Shown here in pieces: positions 54,972-61,596 of a stretch of 64,000 nt of DNA. Source of the DNA: Oscillatoria sp. FACHB-1406 (lineage in GTDB: Bacteria > Cyanobacteriota > Cyanobacteriia > Cyanobacteriales > Spirulinaceae); the NCBI RefSeq assembly GCF_014698145.1, contig NZ_JACJSM010000027.1:1-64000 (forward strand), in the 5' to 3' direction. Below the pieces are notes generated by a model. It had not been told where the DNA came from. It saw only the letters and a list, made by a program, of their open reading frames with translations, and ran no database searches. Made by a program: the position numbers and the translations under genes. Every line of letters begins with the position of its first letter. The first letter of the stretch is position 1.

Positions 54972-56264
54972 ATGGCAACACTAACACATATTTTAAAACC
55001 CGATGCCCAAGCGATTCTGCTCCTATGTGCGAGTTTTGGACAAACTCGGCAAGCAGAACCCATTCCTTTAAATTTGGGAGAATATAACCTTCTAGCTCGA
55101 AAGTTACAGCAAGAAGGTTTACGTCCCGGCGACTTGCTCGCTAGCGATAGAAAAAGTTTGATATTAAGTGCGAGCGGTGAGGATCTCAATTCACAAAGAA
55201 TTCTTCAACTATTAGAACGAGGGGCAATGTTAGCGATTGCTGTTGAAGATTGGACGAATAAGGGATTGTGGATTTTAAGTCGTAGCGATGAAGCGTATCC
55301 GCAGCGACTCAAGCGTAAATTAAAACAACAGTCTCCTCCCATTTTATATGGCGTAGGAAACCAAGATTTATTAGCAAGAGGAGGTTTGGCGATTGTTGGC
55401 TCTCGGAATATTGACGATGATGGCCTTAGCTATACGAAACGAATTGCAGAAAAGTGTGCAGAACAAGGAATTCAAGTAATTTCTGGAGGTGCTAGGGGGG
55501 TTGACCAAACGGCAATGCTATCAGCAATTTCGGCGGGAGGAACTTCGGTTGGAGTTCTCGCAGATAGTTTAATGAAAGCAGCAGTTTCTCTCAAATACCG
55601 TCAAGGATTGTGCGAAGGACGAGTTGCTTTGATTTCGCCATACGATCCGGCTGCGGGTTTTAATGTAGGAAATGCAATGAATCGCAATAAGCACGTTTAT
55701 GGATTAGCCGATCGCGTATTAGTTGTTGATTCTTCTTATCAAAAAGGGGGAACTTGGGCGGGAGCAAAGGAGGAGTTAAAACGAGAGATTCGGATTCCGG
55801 TTTGGGTGCGAGTCGATCGTAAAAAACTGCCTGGAAACCAGGGATTGATCGAGCTAGGAGCGTTCCCTTTTCCCGCAGAACCGTGGAATCGCGATATTTT
55901 AACAATGGTTGCAGAGAGCGAACAGTTATCTCGATCGCAGTCCCCCGCAAGGGTGGCGAAACAATTAAGTTTAAATGATCTAGAAATTATTGAAGAAAAA
56001 TCGAATGCTACGCTCGATCGCCAAAATAAAGAAAGCAAGATTAAATTGCCAAAAGATGCGTATGAGGCGATTCTCCCGTTACTGCTGTATCATTTAACTC
56101 AGCCCCGAGAGGATAATGAAGTTGCAGTATTGTTAGATGTGGCTATCGGTCAGACAAGAAGTTGGTTAAAGAAAGCCGTAGCTGAGAAGCTAGTGAAAAA
56201 AACGAAAAATGTTTATGTCTCGCTCGAGGGCGAGGAGCAGTTAAAGTTGCTGTCTTTAAATTAG
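54972..56264 (+). CDS. DprA/Smf-family DNA-processing protein
   Basis: The 430-residue protein has an extended Rossmann fold of the DprA type: ILYGVGNQDLLARGGLAIVGSRN (about 122-144), VISGGARGVDQTAM (about 169-182) and GGTWAGAKEEL (about 262-272). Classical DprA has a His after the GVD motif (GIDAAAH); here Met occupies that position. The N-terminal ~110 residues and a C-terminal winged-helix-like tail (about 350-430) complete it. DprA loads RecA on incoming single strands in competence, but DprA homologues paired with PRTase proteins also form toxin-antitoxin/defence modules (ShosTA type). It starts directly at the stop of the RecQ-PRTase gene, which favours the second role. Confidence 0.88.
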   Translation: MATLTHILKPDAQAILLLCASFGQTRQAEPIPLNLGEYNLLARKLQQEGLRPGDLLASDRKSLILSASGEDLNSQRILQLLERGAMLAIAVEDWTNKGLWILSRSDEAYPQRLKRKLKQQSPPILYGVGNQDLLARGGLAIVGSRNIDDDGLSYTKRIAEKCAEQGIQVISGGARGVDQTAMLSAISAGGTSVGVLADSLMKAAVSLKYRQGLCEGRVALISPYDPAAGFNVGNAMNRNKHVYGLADRVLVVDSSYQKGGTWAGAKEELKREIRIPVWVRVDRKKLPGNQGLIELGAFPFPAEPWNRDILTMVAESEQLSRSQSPARVAKQLSLNDLEIIEEKSNATLDRQNKESKIKLPKDAYEAILPLLLYHLTQPREDNEVAVLLDVAIGQTRSWLKKAVAEKLVKKTKNVYVSLEGEEQLKLLSLN

Positions 56265-56283
56265 GGCTATACAGAGAATTATT

Positions 56284-56931
56284 TTACTCCGATCGCGCGA
56301 ACCGAACTTTTCCCTGACTTTGGCTTAAATGCGAAGTATCCCCATTCAACTCCATTTCCCACTTCTCGCCAGTACGAACCAGCTTCACCAAGCAACACAG
56401 GGCGGCTGTTACTTCGGCGCGATATCCTAACAAAGCGATCGCACCTTCCACGACAAAAGCCCCATGCGTCACCAACAAAATATTATCGCTAAATTCAGCA
56501 GCAAGGGTTTGAATCGTTTTAACGACGCGATCGCGCATTGCCCTTTCATCTTCGGGATACTGCGGCACAATTCGGGAAGTATAACTGAGATCGATCGCGT
56601 TGTACCGTTCTGCTAGCACTTCTAACTTTTCTCGTTCCGGCATTGCCCGCATCCAATCCGGATTCAACCATTCGCTCAAACCCGCCTCTAAACAAATCGG
56701 AAGCTGGAGAACTTTTGCTACTTCCCAAGCCGTTTGTACCGTTCGCAAAAAGGGCGAAGCAAAAATGCGATCGATCCTCTCTAATTTAAGGCGTTCTCCG
56801 AGTTCCTTTGCTTGCACGAATCCATCATCCGACAGCGAAGGATCGTAAGGCCGTTCGGCGGTCAGAAACCAGTCCGGGTTGACGAAATCAAAGCGGTTTC
56901 CGTGGCGGGCAATCCAAACAGTTTGGGGCAT
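56284..56931 (-). CDS. Histidine phosphatase family protein
   Basis: A 215-residue member of the phosphoglycerate-mutase-like superfamily, with the phosphohistidine in IARHGNRFDF. The second motif is FASPFLRTVQTAWEVA, the acid is in LEAGLSEWL, and the second histidine is in ILLVTHGAFVVEG. The RHGxRxDF context resembles the UBASH3/SixA-like branch of small-molecule or protein phosphatases rather than glycolytic mutase. It ends 20 bp from the convergent dprA-like gene and follows the coiled-coil gene by six bases on the same strand, so those two are probably co-transcribed. Confidence 0.88.
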   Translation of the reverse strand: MPQTVWIARHGNRFDFVNPDWFLTAERPYDPSLSDDGFVQAKELGERLKLERIDRIFASPFLRTVQTAWEVAKVLQLPICLEAGLSEWLNPDWMRAMPEREKLEVLAERYNAIDLSYTSRIVPQYPEDERAMRDRVVKTIQTLAAEFSDNILLVTHGAFVVEGAIALLGYRAEVTAALCCLVKLVRTGEKWEMELNGDTSHLSQSQGKVRFARSE

Positions 56932-56937
56932 AAATCT

Positions 56938-57693
56938 TTAATCTTCGTACCAACTGGCGCGCCATGCCAATTCTGCTTGCGCGATCGCTAATTCTCGCTC
57001 GTGTTGCTGATATTGTTTGCTCAACTGTTTGAGCGAACTAAGCATCTGGCGAATTTTGTTGCGCTCCACGCCCAGCCCGGGATCGCTAAATTCGAGTTCC
57101 GACAACTGCAAGCGAATCCCAACAGCGGGAATAATGCTAACCTCCGTATCGCTATTCGTTTCCTCAGCGTCGTCCTCTGGCGGTTGCAGAAAGTTAGGCA
57201 AGTCCTCGAGGGCAATGGTTGCTTCTTCGCCTTGAATCGCAATTTCGAGACCGCGAGGCAAAGAGCGTTCGGGTAAAATCGCCGCATCTCGCAGGGTGGT
57301 ATTAGCGCGCGCGGCAATGGTTTGTAAAACTTGCTGAGCGGCGCGATCGCGGCGTTGCATGAGTCGCAATAGGCGTGCGGGGGGCGATTCGATCTCCTCG
57401 AGTTCCGCCTCGCTCGCTTCCTCCGTTACCTTTAACTGCGCGATCGCTTCCCGCCCTAACTCCCGCATCTGTTGCTGAAGCTGCTGTCGCCCGCTGACGC
57501 TCAGCGCTAAGAATGCCTCCGGATAAACCTGAGTACAAGTTTGATAGCAGGCTAGCACCAGATGCCGTTTCACCAACTGTCCCAATCGCTCGAAATACTG
57601 GTTGTAACGACTGTCAAGCTGCTCTGCTAGCGCCTTCACCCGCTCCGAAAGTTTGGTTAAATCCTGTTCGATATGTTGAAGCGAACGAGCCAT
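56938..57693 (-). CDS. Coiled-coil hypothetical protein (251 aa)
   Basis: The function is not recognised. It has an N-terminal coiled coil (HIEQDLTKLSERVKALAEQL) and a helical middle with LPERSLPRGLEIAIQGEEAT. An acidic loop (QPPEDDAEETNSDTE) follows, and it ends in a second coiled coil (LSSLKQLSKQYQQHERELAI). It has no membrane segment or signal peptide. It is six bases upstream of the phosphatase gene on the same strand, so a common transcript is likely. Codon use and HIP1 content match core genes, and it is probably a conserved cyanobacterial protein. Confidence 0.7.
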   Translation of the reverse strand: MARSLQHIEQDLTKLSERVKALAEQLDSRYNQYFERLGQLVKRHLVLACYQTCTQVYPEAFLALSVSGRQQLQQQMRELGREAIAQLKVTEEASEAELEEIESPPARLLRLMQRRDRAAQQVLQTIAARANTTLRDAAILPERSLPRGLEIAIQGEEATIALEDLPNFLQPPEDDAEETNSDTEVSIIPAVGIRLQLSELEFSDPGLGVERNKIRQMLSSLKQLSKQYQQHERELAIAQAELAWRASWYED

Positions 57694-57757
57694 TTTCAGT
57701 TTTCAGTTCTCAGTTATTAGTCATCAATTAATAGCTGAAGGAAAATTCTTCTTTAAC

Positions 57758-57801
57758 AAAAAAGGCAAAAGAAAAAATTTTATTTTTTTCCTTCGCCTTT
57801 T
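57758..57801 (-). terminator. Intrinsic terminator after tsf
   Basis: Read on the minus strand, AAAAGGCGAAGGAAAAAAA pairs with TTTTTTTCTTTTGCCTTTT around a short A/T loop and is followed by T-rich sequence, 28 bp after the tsf stop. The stem has a few mismatches but the geometry fits a Rho-independent terminator. Its symmetry may also act on plus-strand transcripts. Confidence 0.6.
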
Positions 57802-57828
57802 CGGGTACTTCAACAACAAATGAGCCGA

Positions 57829-58593
57829 TTACTTTTGACCCGTTTGCGCTGCAACTTCTTCAGCGAAATTGCTCTCTTTCTTCTCGATTCCTTCGCCCAA
57901 AACAAAGCGACTAAAGCGACGAACTTGAATATTTTCGCCAACTTTTGAAATCTTTTGTTTGACCAACTCTTCTACCGTAATACTTTGGTCTTTAATGTAG
58001 GGTTGATCCATCAAAGAAAGCTCTTTCAACCGCTTTTCAATGCGACCGACAACAATTTTTTCGCGAACATTTTCGGGCTTACTCGCTAAGTCATCGCGCC
58101 CCATTTCAATCGCCTTCTCTTTCTCCGCAAATTCTTGAGGAATATCCTCAACCTTCACGTATTCTACTTCGGGGCAAGCAGCAACTTGCATAGCAATATC
58201 GCGCACCAGACCTTGGAATTCGTCGCCGCGCGCCACAAAATCGGTTTCGCAGTTAACTTCAACCAAAACGCCGACTCTTCCGCCAGTATGAATGTAGCTG
58301 CCGACTAAACCTTCGGCGGCAACGCGAGTGCCTACTGTCCCCGCCTTAGCAATTCCTTTTTGGCGCAGCCATTCTGTCGCTTTCTCGATATCCCCTCCAA
58401 CTTCCTTCAGCGCCTTTTTGCAATCCATCATCCCCGCGCCGGTTTTATCGCGCAGTTCTTTAACGGTTTTTGCAGAAATTTCAGCGTTCTTCGGGGCAGC
58501 TTCAGCCGCAGGGGCCGCAGTTTCTTCAGCAGCGGGCTGAGTTTGAGGTTGAGATTCTACTTTATCTTTGTCTTTTTTCTTACCTTTAGACAT
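57829..58593 (-). CDS. tsf: Elongation factor Ts
   Basis: EF-Ts recycles EF-Tu by exchanging GDP for GTP. The core begins [20 protein letters not shown] near residue 37 and contains the EF-Tu-contacting TDFV motif in [13 protein letters not shown]. The 254 residues are longer than usual because of a low-complexity N-terminal extension ([15 protein letters not shown], then Ala/Pro/Glu-rich to residue ~36). No internal start codon lies near the usual beginning, so the extension is probably translated. It is downstream of rpsB by 74 bp on the same strand, the conserved rpsB-tsf operon. Confidence 0.95.
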   Translation of the reverse strand: MSKGKKKDKDKVESQPQTQPAAEETAAPAAEAAPKNAEISAKTVKELRDKTGAGMMDCKKALKEVGGDIEKATEWLRQKGIAKAGTVGTRVAAEGLVGSYIHTGGRVGVLVEVNCETDFVARGDEFQGLVRDIAMQVAACPEVEYVKVEDIPQEFAEKEKAIEMGRDDLASKPENVREKIVVGRIEKRLKELSLMDQPYIKDQSITVEELVKQKISKVGENIQVRRFSRFVLGEGIEKKESNFAEEVAAQTGQK

Positions 58594-58628
58594 AACTGAA
58601 AAATTGGGGATAATCTGAATGATGTACT

Positions 58629-58658
58629 GGAGAATAAAGCTTGAAAGCCTTATTCTCC
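58629..58658. promoter_or_regulatory. Intercistronic hairpin between rpsB and tsf
   Basis: GGAGAATAA-A-GCT-TGAA-AGC-C-TTATTCTCC forms a nearly perfect 13-pair stem nine bases after the rpsB stop. There is no T-run in the direction of transcription (minus), so it is better seen as an RNA stabiliser, processing site or partial attenuator balancing S2 against EF-Ts. Confidence 0.6.
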
Positions 58659-58667
58659 ATGACTATT

Positions 58668-59471
58668 TTATTCGTTACCGTCCTCGTCTTCCTCCGGGTC
58701 TTCAGGGAGGCTGACTTCTTCTTCGTACTCTCCCTCGACTTCTTCTAACCCTTCTTCAAAGTCTTCGTACTCGTCTTCTGCTTCGAGTTGACCGTGACGA
58801 CCTTCGTAAATGGCATCGGAGATTTTACCGACAATAAGCTTGATCGAGCGGATCGCATCGTCGTTAGCTGGGATGGGGATATCTACGAGATCGGGGTCGC
58901 AGTTGGTATCTAACAGAGAGATGATGGGAATGCCGAGTTTTTGGCATTCGAGGATAGCGTTGTACTCGCGGCGTTGATCGACGATCACAACGATATCGGG
59001 GGTGCGGCGCATGAGTTTAATGCCGCCGAGGTACTTTTGGAGTTGGCTGAGTTCGCGCCGCATCACTGCTGCTTCTTTTTTCGGGCGGCGATCGATACTG
59101 CCGTTGGCTTCGAGTTGTTCGAGTTCCTTGAGGCGATCGACGCGGGTGCGAATGGTTTCCCAGTTGGTGAGGGTTCCGCCCAACCAGCGCTGGTTGATGT
59201 AGTAGCCGCCGCAGCGCGCCGCTTCTTGGGCGATGATCCCAGCAGCTTGGCGCTTAGTGCCGACGAAGAGGAATTTTTTACCTTGTTCGGAACAGGTGCG
59301 CACGTAATCGTAGGCATCTTCCATTAACTGGGCGGTTTGCACCAAGTCGATGATGTGAACGCCGTTACGAGCGGTGTAGATGTAGGGATCCATTTTGGGA
59401 TTCCAACGACGGGTTTGATGACCGAAGTGAACCCCTGACTCTAGCAGGTCGGCTAGGGAAACAACTGGCAT
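58668..59471 (-). CDS. rpsB: Ribosomal protein S2 (uS2)
   Basis: Small-subunit protein uS2. From the ATG at 59471 it starts [20 protein letters not shown], the canonical beginning, preceded by AAAGGAG. The 267 residues include [20 protein letters not shown] and [20 protein letters not shown]. The last ~40 residues form a strongly acidic Glu/Asp-rich tail that is longer than in E. coli S2. A longer frame upstream is open but unlikely to be translated, as it lacks an RBS. It is the first gene of the rpsB-tsf operon. Confidence 0.95.
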   Translation of the reverse strand: MPVVSLADLLESGVHFGHQTRRWNPKMDPYIYTARNGVHIIDLVQTAQLMEDAYDYVRTCSEQGKKFLFVGTKRQAAGIIAQEAARCGGYYINQRWLGGTLTNWETIRTRVDRLKELEQLEANGSIDRRPKKEAAVMRRELSQLQKYLGGIKLMRRTPDIVVIVDQRREYNAILECQKLGIPIISLLDTNCDPDLVDIPIPANDDAIRSIKLIVGKISDAIYEGRHGQLEAEDEYEDFEEGLEEVEGEYEEEVSLPEDPEEDEDGNE

Positions 59472-59600
59472 TATTCTTTTCTCCTTTTTCGGGTTTATCC
59501 TCCATCCGGCATGGATTCCCAAACGGGCGCAGGGTCGCGCTTTCCGCATCAGGAACACCCGAAGGCACGGATGTGCGATTTTTAGCAAACTTCTCTAGGA
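59472..59600 (-). promoter_or_regulatory. 5' leader of rpsB
   Basis: The 5' untranslated region runs into an AAAGGAG ribosome binding site at 59482-59488. It is GC-rich and contains CGGGTGTTCCTGATG, a pairing GGGTTT/AAACCCG and several short stems that could act in S2 autoregulation. Leaders of this sort are known for rpsB in other bacteria; the structure here is only suggested by eye. Confidence 0.35.
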
Positions 59601-59693
59601 TACCACGAAGCGAAATATTAGCGATCGAACCTTCCGGATTTTTGCAGGGGTCAGCGTAGAGAGGAATAGTTCCGAATCGAACTTAGATTAACG

Positions 59694-59873
59694 ATGTTGA
59701 CCTCTCAAAAGCTTCAATTCATTACGGTGCTACCGGAAATCGAAGCACTGAAGACCGAACGGTTAGCTCGTCCGCAACGAGGGGCTATTCGTTCGTTAGA
59801 ACCAGCAAAGCTTGATAATCGACGCATTCAATGCCGTCGCGGTAGCGGTCGTCGGGAGATTTTAGCGGCGTAG
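59694..59873 (+). CDS. Possible small protein (59 aa) containing an RGSGR pentapeptide
   Basis: An ATG-initiated frame of 59 codons, divergent from rpsB, reads MLTSQKLQFITVLPEIEALK near its start and CRRGSGRREILAA at its end. It is rich in Arg and Leu and has no signal peptide. A strong intrinsic terminator lies 58 bp after its stop, consistent with a short transcript ending there. RGSGR is the active motif of the PatS/HetN peptides that inhibit HetR; here it is nine residues from the C-terminus rather than terminal. The RBS is weak (GAGAGGAATAG 25 bp upstream). It may be a real small gene of unrelated function. Confidence 0.45.
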   Translation: MLTSQKLQFITVLPEIEALKTERLARPQRGAIRSLEPAKLDNRRIQCRRGSGRREILAA

Positions 59874-59930
59874 GCAGTCTTCCGGCTAGATTTATAACTG
59901 GGTTTGTGGGTTGTTAAGGTGTGTTAAATT

Positions 59931-59962
59931 CGGCGATCTCGGTTTTCGAGGTCGCCGCTTTT
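59931..59962 (+). terminator. Rho-independent terminator
   Basis: CGGCGATCTCG-GTTTT-CGAGGTCGCCG makes an 11-pair stem (one G-U) directly followed by CTTTTG. It is the strongest plus-strand terminator seen in the window and lies 58 bp after the 59-codon frame, the only candidate gene it could serve. Confidence 0.7.
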
Positions 59963-59978
59963 GCTGTAGGGCAAAATG

Positions 59979-60009
59979 CCGGTTTCCGCGTCTGGAAAGG
60001 AGAAACCGG
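59979..60009. terminator. Hairpin CCGGTTTC ... GAAACCGG after the small membrane protein gene
   Basis: An 8-bp perfect stem with a 15-base loop lies downstream of the minus-strand gene ending at 60048, and is followed on that strand by CATTTTG. It may end that transcript; the T-run is weak. Confidence 0.45.
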
Positions 60010-60047
60010 TTTGCTGGGTAAGTTCTGGTTATTCGAGGGAGATTTAT

Positions 60048-60329
60048 TCAAGATCCTGGCTGAGGCGTAGGATGCTGGGACTTAGTGTGGGGCGCAGTGG
60101 AATGAGCCGAGGTCGTGCTGTCCGTTTTCTCAATCGTGGTACTGTGGCAGAACGCGATCGCTGCGGTTGCTGTCATTGCCCCGAAAAGGAAACCCACCAA
60201 CCACGTCCGAAGCATCGCGTGCTTTTGGTTCTGGTAACTGCGTAGCGAGAGGCGGTAGGACTGCAACCGGGGGTTTCTAGAAATCACTTCGTTGAGTTGT
60301 TCGAGCAGAATACGATCTTCTTGATTCAT
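60048..60329 (-). CDS. Small single-pass membrane protein (93 aa)
   Basis: No known family is assigned. A GGAG Shine-Dalgarno precedes the ATG. The 93 residues consist of a helical N-terminus (MNQEDRILLEQLNEVISRNP, then a basic stretch), one transmembrane helix (about 40-62, TWLVGFLFGAMTATAAIAF), and a Ser/Thr/His/Pro-rich tail that would face outside the membrane. It lies alone between rpsB and deoC. Opposite-strand frames here are shadows. Confidence 0.65.
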   Translation of the reverse strand: MNQEDRILLEQLNEVISRNPRLQSYRLSLRSYQNQKHAMLRTWLVGFLFGAMTATAAIAFCHSTTIEKTDSTTSAHSTAPHTKSQHPTPQPGS

Positions 60330-60548
60330 GGGGTACTATCTCCAGGTTGGCGTGCTCTACTTTTAATTTTCCCCATTTCGTCGCAGAAGCGCATGGCTCC
60401 GGACGAGATTGCATTGAATCGTTACAGGAGGTTCGTGCAGGGCTTGCATGGGATAATGAAGGGGCTGCATTCCGCAAAAGCGTCAGGATATATTAAGTTT
60501 ATTGTCAGCCAGCAATTGAGAGACTATTTATAAACTTTTTGTTAAAAA

Positions 60549-60580
60549 CCGTAGAGATGTTGTATACAACGTCTCTACGG
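60549..60580. repeat. 32-bp palindrome CCGTAGAGATGTTGTA/TACAACGTCTCTACGG
   Basis: Perfect except for one T/G position, this belongs to the GTAGAGACGTTG(T/C)A(T/A) palindromes dispersed in cyanobacterial genomes. It is a likely cruciform or REP-like site; no gene depends on it. Confidence 0.75.
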
Positions 60581-60686
60581 TCTACAAACGCGGTATGTAG
60601 TTGTCGGAAAGTATCATCTTTGGCAAGCGAGTCAACTGAATGTCTAGCTTTGTCCGTCCTACCAAGGCTTAATCTTTGCTGTATAA

Positions 60687-60851
60687 AAGCCTCAGCTAGA
60701 AGAGATCGAAATCCTGCTTTCTACCGATACGGAAATTGGAAAAATCGAAGTCGAACAACGGCGTGAAAAAAACGCGATCGCGCGCGAATACCTTCTAAAA
60801 TACGACTCCGAGCAATGCCAAACTCGCATCGAAACCGGATATTTTGAATAG
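60687..60851 (+). pseudogene. Possible C-terminal gene remnant upstream of deoC
   Basis: The frame reads KPQLEEIEILLSTDTEIGKI, then EVEQRREKNAIAREYLLKYD and ends ETGYFE-stop. It is a hydrophilic, helix-like sequence with good codon usage, but it is closed by a stop at 60684 and has no start. It looks like the tail of a lost gene. No family was recognised. Confidence 0.35.
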
Positions 60852-60920
60852 AGTGTCGTGGAGTGCAAATTCCCGGTAAGATGCGAAAAGAGAGTGCAAA
60901 CATATTAGGGAGCGACAGCA

Positions 60921-61592
60921 ATGGCAATCGAACATCCAGAAATCGATCTGGCTGAATATATCGAACTCGCGCTGCTTCAGCCCGCTGCCACGCGAGAACA
61001 CCTCCGAGACTGCTGCGATCGCGCCGTACAATATAACTTTCCTGCCGTTTGCGTCTATCCCAGCGCGGTGAAGGAAGCAGCGGAACTATTGCATGGCAAA
61101 CATCCTGGCGTTTGCGCCGTCATTGGTTTTCCGGCGGGGGCGACAACCACCGCCACAAAGCGCTACGAAGCCCAAGAAGCCGTCGAAAACGGCGCAACCG
61201 AGTTGGATGTCGTTCTCAATCTTGGCTGGCTGAAAATGGGCGATTCCGAATCGATTTATCGTGAAGTTGCCTCTATTTGCGAGGAAAGCGGGCAAATCGT
61301 TAAAGTCATTTTAGAAATGGCGCTGTTAACGCCGACAGAAAAGCGTCTTGCTGCCGAAATTTGCATGGATGCGGGCGCTGCTTACCTGAAAACCAGTACG
61401 GGTTGGTTTGGCGGCGCGACATTGGAAGATGTGCGCTTATTGAAGGAGATAACCAAAGGACGAGTGGGGATTAAAGCAGCAGGCGGCATTCACACCGCAG
61501 AGGAGGCGTTGGAGTTGGTGTTAGCGGGGGCGACGCGCTTGGGAACGTCGCGCGGGGTGGAGTTGTTGCACCAGCGCAATTCCAGTCGGTAA
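60921..61592 (+). CDS. deoC: Deoxyribose-phosphate aldolase
   Basis: DeoC cleaves 2-deoxyribose-5-phosphate to glyceraldehyde-3-phosphate and acetaldehyde in deoxynucleoside salvage. The 223 residues show [15 protein letters not shown], the region [12 protein letters not shown], the Schiff-base lysine in [14 protein letters not shown] (about residue 157), and [16 protein letters not shown] with the second lysine. [14 protein letters not shown] ends the phosphate-binding site. GGGAGCGACAGCA precedes the ATG. It is convergent with the nucleotidyltransferase gene, four bases apart. Confidence 0.95.
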   Translation: MAIEHPEIDLAEYIELALLQPAATREHLRDCCDRAVQYNFPAVCVYPSAVKEAAELLHGKHPGVCAVIGFPAGATTTATKRYEAQEAVENGATELDVVLNLGWLKMGDSESIYREVASICEESGQIVKVILEMALLTPTEKRLAAEICMDAGAAYLKTSTGWFGGATLEDVRLLKEITKGRVGIKAAGGIHTAEEALELVLAGATRLGTSRGVELLHQRNSSR

Positions 61593-61596
61593 TAAG

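Larger units (their letters stand above)
60330..60920. other. Gene-poor stretch with a palindrome and coding remnants
   Basis: About 590 bp without a convincing gene. It holds a 32-bp palindrome (60549-60580) and two plus-strand stretches whose translation looks like decayed coding sequence: one ending IESLQEVRAGLAWDN...RIY at about 60497, and one at 60687-60851. Neither has a start codon with an RBS. The deoC promoter should be near 60860-60900. Confidence 0.5.

Noticed and set aside
52866-56264. Calling the pair ShosTA outright
   Set aside because: ShosT is a stand-alone PRTase protein, whereas here the PRTase is fused to a RecQ helicase; the relation is by analogy only.
59472-59588. 39-residue N-terminal extension of ribosomal protein S2
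   Set aside because: The canonical S2 start at 59471 has a strong AAAGGAG; the upstream open stretch is the untranslated leader.
59976-60245. Plus-strand frame antisense to the small membrane protein
   Set aside because: The minus-strand gene (60048-60329) has a GGAG RBS and a clear transmembrane helix; the plus-strand translation is Arg/Cys-rich and looks like a shadow.
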